From DATBJJ01 sp036556425 (GTDB lineage: Bacteria; Acidobacteriota; Vicinamibacteria; Vicinamibacterales; 2-12-FULL-66-21), in assembly GCA_036556425.1 (NCBI GenBank), contig DATBJJ010000031.1, positions 1 to 64,000 of the forward strand: DNA of 64,000 nucleotides, written 5' to 3'. The position numbers and the translations under genes were made by a program. A model generated the notes under the pieces. The model searched no databases. It was not told the DNA's origin and saw only the letters and a list, made by a program, of their open reading frames with translations. Below, one piece after another: positions 59,399-64,000 of this stretch (position 1 is its first letter; every line of letters starts with the position of its first letter).

Positions 59399-60094
59399 CT
59401 ACTTCCCGAGCGCGAGGCCCGTGACGCTCACGTTGACGTTGTGGCTCACGCGGATGCCGTAGACGCCGTCGGTCGATTCGAGCTTGTCGGCTCCGACGAC
59501 TTCCGCCTTGTCGAGGCTCGCCACCGTCTGTCCGTTGACGACGCAGTCGGCCTTGTTGCCTTTGACGACCCAGCCGACTTCGTTCGTCGCGCTGCCGTCG
59601 GCGCCCGCCTTGTTGACGGCGGCGTGCGGCGTTCGCTTGCTGACTTGACCCACGCCGTTGCCGCCCGCGATGAACTGGCGAATCAGGTACGTGCCGTCGC
59701 CGTAGACGACGCAGTACATCAGATTCGGCTTGTCCGTATCGAGGTTCTTGCCGCCGATGAAGATGCCGTAGGAATGCGGATGATCCGCGGTCGTCTTGCC
59801 TTCCTTGAACGTGGCCTTGACCGAGTAGTCACCCTTCGCGGTGTTCGAGGGATTCCAGTAAACCGCCGCCGGGCCGACGGCCATGTTGATCGTCGATCCT
59901 TCCTGCGTGAACTTCGAGTCCGCGACGGACAGCCCCTTCTTGGCCGCGCCGGGATCCACTCGGCCTTGCCATCCCTTGACGCTGATGCCGCCGCCGGCGA
60001 CCTTCCGATCCGCGTCCTGATCGGGCGCGCCGTGCAGGACCGGAACGAGCAGGGCCACCGCGATCGCGCATGCTGAGGCGTGGACTAGACGCAT
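59399..60094 (-). CDS. Secreted protein with concanavalin-like beta-sandwich (DUF1080-like)
   Basis: The 231-residue protein has AAGGAGA before ATG 60094 and a signal peptide (MRLVHASACAIAVALLVPVL). The mature part looks like a LamG/DUF1080-type beta-sandwich (VYWNPSNTAKGDYSVKATFK, GIFIGGKNLD, then VNGQTVASLDKAEV and a C-terminal GIRVSHNVNVSV). Related domains are found in 3-keto-disaccharide hydrolases and lectins; catalytic residues are not clear, so binding is the more careful inference. Confidence 0.65.
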   Translation of the reverse strand: MRLVHASACAIAVALLVPVLHGAPDQDADRKVAGGGISVKGWQGRVDPGAAKKGLSVADSKFTQEGSTINMAVGPAAVYWNPSNTAKGDYSVKATFKEGKTTADHPHSYGIFIGGKNLDTDKPNLMYCVVYGDGTYLIRQFIAGGNGVGQVSKRTPHAAVNKAGADGSATNEVGWVVKGNKADCVVNGQTVASLDKAEVVGADKLESTDGVYGIRVSHNVNVSVTGLALGK

Positions 60095-60195
60095 AACGAA
60101 ATCTCCTTTGATCAAATCCTCTGATCGAAACGTAAACCGTGAATATACCTTCAGTCGAGGCGTTTTCGTAGCCGGCAATCCAGGATTCGGATTCA

Positions 60196-62889
60196 TCAGC
60201 GAGCCGCGCTGGCGAGGAGCGCGTTGAACAGGAGCTTGAACGTGCCGTGGGGCTGCGCGCGCTGGAGGATCTCAGGCCCGAAGAGGAGCACGCGTCCTTT
60301 CCCGACCCGCGCCTCGAGCGCGATCGCGCCGCCCGCCAGATACGACTGACCCCAAGCCCAGCCGCTCCGCAGCGGCGTTGCCGTGTCGAACCACGCGATG
60401 CGGCGGACGCCCGCTTGCTCCGCGCCCGGCGCGAGCGAAAACACAGGGCTGTTGTCGAAGAACACATCCGTCCGCTCGTTCATTCCCGCGGCAATCGGAT
60501 GCGAGACGTCGACCCTGGCGGCAAGGACCGACCCCGGGACGAAATACTTGGCGCGCGGCAGCGGCGTTCCGTTTTCGACCAGGTGATCGGAAACGGGCAG
60601 CTTGAAGTATTGCGCGAGGCTCGCGGCAGATGCGCCGATCGCGACGATCGTGCCTCCCTGCTCGACGAACGCGCGAAGCGCAGGGATCGTGCGGTCGGCG
60701 GTGACGCGGCCCAGTTGCGGGCGATACTCGGCAGGCAGATCGGCCTCCGATGGCAACGCGCCGCCTCGTCCTCCGCGGCCGCCGCCCTGCGCCGACGGGA
60801 TGCCTCCGTTGGGAAAGATCAGCGCGTCGTATTTCGCGTTCAGGCCGCCGGCGTCCAGCGCGGGCGCGTAAACGCGATCGAACGCGAACTCGAACTGCTC
60901 GAGAATCCATCGCGTCCAGCCCGATTCCATCGATCCGCCGTACTGATCCCAGAGGCCGATGCGCGGCTTCGCGAGCTTCAGCGCGGATGACGGCTTCGTG
61001 GCGACGGCGCGTGCGCTGACGCCAATCGATTTGGCGATCTCCTCGAGTCGTGCCCGCGTCCTCGCGCCCGCGACCACATGAAGCTCGGGGCCGAGATAGA
61101 TCTCTTCGCCTGCGGCGAGCAGACGATTGACCGCGGTGACCGAATCGTTGACGCGCCGATCGAGAACGTACCCGGACGCATCGGCGGAGGTCGCCACCGT
61201 GCCGGCCGGCGGCTTCACGTTCCAATCCGTGACTCGCTCGAAGGGCCCTGTGAACGGTTCGAGCACGCGATCGAATTGCACGCCCATCTGATACGCGAGC
61301 GTCCACCCGGCGTTGTCGTACGGCGGCGTCGGCGGCGCGCCCGGATACGGAATCACGTTCGGATGATCCTGCGGCTCGAACATGTCGAGCACGTGCGGAC
61401 GAAACGCCTGCGCCGCCATCACGACGAACGATCCCGCCGGGTATCGTTTTCCAGCGGCGTCGAACTCGCGCGTCGCGCGGAGCACCGAGACGTTCACCTC
61501 TCGCAGCGCGTTCACGAACTTGATCGCGGTCGGGAAATCCGGCTGGTTCGACGGGATGATGAACCCCCGCGGATCGCGAAGCTCGGGCTTCCGGATCTCC
61601 GCCCAGAGCTCGGCGTCACGCTCGGGCGATCCGCCGCCGCGCCCTCTGCCGCCGCCCGATTTGTCCGCGATCGCTTGCAGCCTCGTCGGCGACGGCGTCC
61701 ACGTATCCTGGCTTCCCCGCTCGATGGCGCGCTTGCCCATCACGTAGATGTTGTAGAGGAGATGCTCGCGGTTGCGCGCCGCGTAGTCGATGACCGCGCG
61801 GTTGAACGAGATCGAGTACTCGACCGATTGACGGAAGCGCCACGGCTGCGGCGCGATCGGATACGGCAGGTCGCGCGACGGGATCTGACGCTGGATGACG
61901 AGCGGAACGCGCGACGGCGTCGGGCTGCCGATCGTCTCCGTCAGAATGGCGATGATGTTGTGGAAGTTGCCGGTGTTTCGAATGCCGCCGTTCCACCATC
62001 CGTCGTACGCGCCGCCCGCCGCCATCGTCGCGCCCGGCTTCCCCTCGGCCGCGAGGCGTTGATGCATGTGCGTGCCGAGCGCCTGCAGCCCGAGAATCAG
62101 CAGCGGATCGAGATTGAAGTTGTACGGATCGCGCTGCGGCGACGACCAGACGACAGTGCCTTCGGGCCCGCTCTGGTGATGGTTGTAGAGAATCTGCGGA
62201 AGCCAGTCGTGATAGAGGACGCGGTTGATGTTCTCGGTCTCCGCCTGCGTCGACGCGAAGAAGTCGCGGTTGTTGTCGTGGCCGATGTACTTCTGGTAGA
62301 GGCGCGGCAGACCCGCGAGGCTGCGCTTCAGCGGGTCGGCGTTCCGCATGTACCAATCGGCGACGAGATCGTTGCCGTCCGGATTCGCGTGCACGAAGAG
62401 CAGGATGCATTCGTCGAGGAAACGCAGCGTCTCCTCGTCCGTGCGGCTCACCATCTGATAGACCATTTCGCCGAGCTGCTGTGCGCCGAGCGTCTCGGTC
62501 GCGTGCAGTCCGCCGTCGATCCAGACGACGGCTCTGCCGGTCCGCGCGAGCGCGCGCGCCTCGGCGTCACTCACGCCGTCGGCGAGCGCGAGCCGGCGCG
62601 AGATGTCCCGGTACTTCGCGAGCTGCTTGTGATTGGCGGGCGAGGTCACGATCGCCATCAGATGCGGCCGGCCCTCGGCGGTCTTGCCGATCTCCTGCAC
62701 GATCATCCGATCGGACTGCGCATCCAGCGCGCGCCAGTACTCCGCGATCTGCTTGTAGTTGGCGAGCTGATAGTCGTCGCCGAAGTTGAAGCCGAGGAAC
62801 TCTTTCGGCGTCGTGATGCGCGGCTGCGCCGTCGGCGGCGCGATGACAGCAGCCGCCAGGACCGCGCAAACGAGGATCCTGCGAATCAT
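60196..62889 (-). CDS. Secreted M14-family metallocarboxypeptidase
   Basis: The 897-residue protein has a signal peptide (about residues 1-22). GGLHATETLG gives the H-x2-E zinc pair (about residue 115), YNHHQSGPEG the third zinc histidine, and AILTETIG the catalytic glutamate. The C-terminal ~350 residues are an added domain (glutamine-amidotransferase-like in look: FVEQGGTIVAIGASAASLAQ). It should cleave C-terminal residues of peptides outside the cytoplasm. TATACT (62898-62903, minus strand) ends eight bases before the ATG and there is no Shine-Dalgarno sequence, suggesting a near-leaderless mRNA. Confidence 0.9.
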   Translation of the reverse strand: MIRRILVCAVLAAAVIAPPTAQPRITTPKEFLGFNFGDDYQLANYKQIAEYWRALDAQSDRMIVQEIGKTAEGRPHLMAIVTSPANHKQLAKYRDISRRLALADGVSDAEARALARTGRAVVWIDGGLHATETLGAQQLGEMVYQMVSRTDEETLRFLDECILLFVHANPDGNDLVADWYMRNADPLKRSLAGLPRLYQKYIGHDNNRDFFASTQAETENINRVLYHDWLPQILYNHHQSGPEGTVVWSSPQRDPYNFNLDPLLILGLQALGTHMHQRLAAEGKPGATMAAGGAYDGWWNGGIRNTGNFHNIIAILTETIGSPTPSRVPLVIQRQIPSRDLPYPIAPQPWRFRQSVEYSISFNRAVIDYAARNREHLLYNIYVMGKRAIERGSQDTWTPSPTRLQAIADKSGGGRGRGGGSPERDAELWAEIRKPELRDPRGFIIPSNQPDFPTAIKFVNALREVNVSVLRATREFDAAGKRYPAGSFVVMAAQAFRPHVLDMFEPQDHPNVIPYPGAPPTPPYDNAGWTLAYQMGVQFDRVLEPFTGPFERVTDWNVKPPAGTVATSADASGYVLDRRVNDSVTAVNRLLAAGEEIYLGPELHVVAGARTRARLEEIAKSIGVSARAVATKPSSALKLAKPRIGLWDQYGGSMESGWTRWILEQFEFAFDRVYAPALDAGGLNAKYDALIFPNGGIPSAQGGGRGGRGGALPSEADLPAEYRPQLGRVTADRTIPALRAFVEQGGTIVAIGASAASLAQYFKLPVSDHLVENGTPLPRAKYFVPGSVLAARVDVSHPIAAGMNERTDVFFDNSPVFSLAPGAEQAGVRRIAWFDTATPLRSGWAWGQSYLAGGAIALEARVGKGRVLLFGPEILQRAQPHGTFKLLFNALLASAAR

Positions 62890-62904
62890 GAAGCGAGAGT
62901 ATAG

Positions 62905-62925
62905 CGAACCTTGAACCGTGAACCA
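62905..62925. repeat. TGAACC-word repeat upstream of the M14 gene
   Basis: Three GAACC words (62906-62924) lie between the M14 promoter and the end of the KBL/AONS-type gene. Same word family as at 47973-48018 and 59361-59390. Confidence 0.55.
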
Positions 62926-62926
62926 G

Positions 62927-64000
62927 TCAGGTTTTCGACAGCACGTCGAGGACTTCGTCGATGTCGGACTCGGTATGTGCCGCGTTGATCTGGAAGCGGA
63001 TCGTCTCGTCGCCGCGCGGGACGACCGGGAAGGTCAAGCCGACGGCGAGAATGCCCCGATCGAACAGCGTCGAGACCATCGCGCGTACGCGATCCGTCTG
63101 ACGGACGAGGAGCGGCACGACCGGATGCGGTCCCGGGATCGATTCGAAGCCGAGCGACGTCAGGCCGGCGCGGAACTGATCGGTGCGCGCTTTCAGGCGC
63201 GCGAGCCGCGTGCGTCCTTCCTCGCTGTCGGCGACGTCGACGGCGCGCAGCGCGGCGGCGGCATCGGCGGCGCCCAGCGGATTCGTGTAGATGTAGGTGT
63301 CCGCCTTCTGTCTCACGGCTTCGGTAAGGTCGGCGCTTCCCGCCACGAAGCCGCCGTTCACGCCGAAGGCCTTCCCGAACGTACCGACGAAGATGTCGAC
63401 CTTCGCGCCGCAGTGCTCTTCCGTGCCGCGGCCCGTCGGCCCGTATGCGCCGATCCCGTGCGAGTCGTCCATCACGGTGACGACGCCGTCGCGGAATCGC
63501 CGCTCGTGCCGCGCCACGAGCGACGCGATCGCGTCGACGGGCGCGTTGTCGCCGCGCATGCTGAAGATCCCGTCGAAGATGACGACGACGCGTCCGGTGG
63601 CGGCCGGAACCTGTTCCAGCTTGGCGGCGAGATCGGCGAGATCGTTGTGCTTGAAGATCGCGCGCTGCACGGACGGCACGTTCGCGATGCGCATCGCGCG
63701 GATGATGCAGTTGTGATTCAGCTCGTCGCCGATCCAGAACGTGTCGGGTCCGGCCAGCGTGATCGCGAGGCCGAGCACGCTCGTGTAAGCCGAATTGAAG
63801 ATGCGCGCGGACGAGCGTCCGACGAACCGCGCGATGCGCGCCTCGAGCTCCGCGTGGGCGGCAAACGTGCCGTCGATGAACCGGACGGCGCCGGGACCGG
63901 CGCCGAACGCATGCGACGCGGCATCCGCCGCGGCGAGCACGTCGGGATGGTTCGACAGCGACAGATAACTGTTGCTGTTCATCCGCAGGAACTCGCGATC
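62927..64000 (-). CDS. KBL/AONS-type PLP enzyme (alpha-oxoamine synthase family), 5' end outside window
   Basis: The frame is open to the window edge; DREFLR precedes the first ATG (63982) and fits the family, so the true start lies beyond 64000. The 357 visible residues include NSNSYLSLSNHP, DDSHGIGAYGPTGRGTEEHCG (PLP-binding Asp and His) and GTFGKAFGVNGGFVAG with the Schiff-base lysine. Members condense an amino acid with an acyl-CoA (2-amino-3-ketobutyrate CoA ligase, 8-amino-7-oxononanoate synthase, serine palmitoyltransferase). No biotin, threonine or sphingolipid genes are next to it, so the substrate is open. Confidence 0.88.
   Translation of the reverse strand, partial: DREFLRMNSNSYLSLSNHPDVLAAADAASHAFGAGPGAVRFIDGTFAAHAELEARIARFVGRSSARIFNSAYTSVLGLAITLAGPDTFWIGDELNHNCIIRAMRIANVPSVQRAIFKHNDLADLAAKLEQVPAATGRVVVIFDGIFSMRGDNAPVDAIASLVARHERRFRDGVVTVMDDSHGIGAYGPTGRGTEEHCGAKVDIFVGTFGKAFGVNGGFVAGSADLTEAVRQKADTYIYTNPLGAADAAAALRAVDVADSEEGRTRLARLKARTDQFRAGLTSLGFESIPGPHPVVPLLVRQTDRVRAMVSTLFDRGILAVGLTFPVVPRGDETIRFQINAAHTESDIDEVLDVLSKT

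Overview
The window is a high-GC bacterial chromosome segment (roughly two thirds G+C) with dense, mostly single-gene or short-operon organisation. There is no phage, transposase, CRISPR array or plasmid gene. The gene content points to Acidobacteriota, and my inference is a Vicinamibacteria-like soil or metagenome lineage. The evidence is a PadR-linked giant FtsX/MacB permease of the 'acidobacterial duplicated orphan permease' type, a zinc (C+) L31, many secreted peptidases and amidohydrolases, and a tRNA-Leu/tig/clpP/clpX/lon/engB/rho block. No rRNA or marker phylogeny is available to confirm this.

Layout. 1-8.2 kb: tail of an amidohydrolase, a DUF5996 protein, a sigma factor with an anti-sigma/YCF48-like partner, then DUF4139 and other envelope proteins. 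8.2-19.5 kb: a CBS-domain PLP enzyme, a long UPF0047-type protein, an esterase, a VanZ-like protein, an ArsR/AHSA1 pair, a PLP decarboxylase, an alpha/beta hydrolase, DUF547 and SDR genes. 19.5-27 kb: an alanine/sodium symporter, the mrfA-mrfB DNA-repair pair, rpmE, an aldo/keto reductase, and a PadR/membrane-protein pair. 27-35.8 kb: an amidohydrolase, a cupin protein, a HlyD adaptor, and an operon of ECF sigma factor, anti-sigma factor, 79-residue protein and exported TPR-CHAT protease. 35.8-43.7 kb (minus strand): rho, engB, lon, clpX, clpP, tig and tRNA-Leu. 44-50.7 kb: Ku, egtB, egtD, a WYL regulator, a TMEM175-like channel and two overlapping small genes. 50.9-64 kb: a PadR regulator and its permease, a DUF2207 protein, small membrane proteins, a DUF885 peptidase, an M14 peptidase, and a KBL/AONS-type enzyme cut by the window edge.

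Three themes run through the window. First, about ten genes have a -10-like hexamer exactly 6-8 nt before the start codon and no Shine-Dalgarno sequence, which suggests many leaderless mRNAs. Second, gene ends carry several families of short repeated 'words' (AGTCGAC, GATCCGCG, AGCTGGAAG, TGAACC, CGGGATCC, GGGGTCTGACCCC), often built into long imperfect palindromes; one family has entered engB as two in-frame 21-bp copies. Third, the sigma/anti-sigma/CHAT operon has the topology expected of a periplasmic protease that acts on its own anti-sigma factor. This is the best candidate for an undescribed signalling system here.
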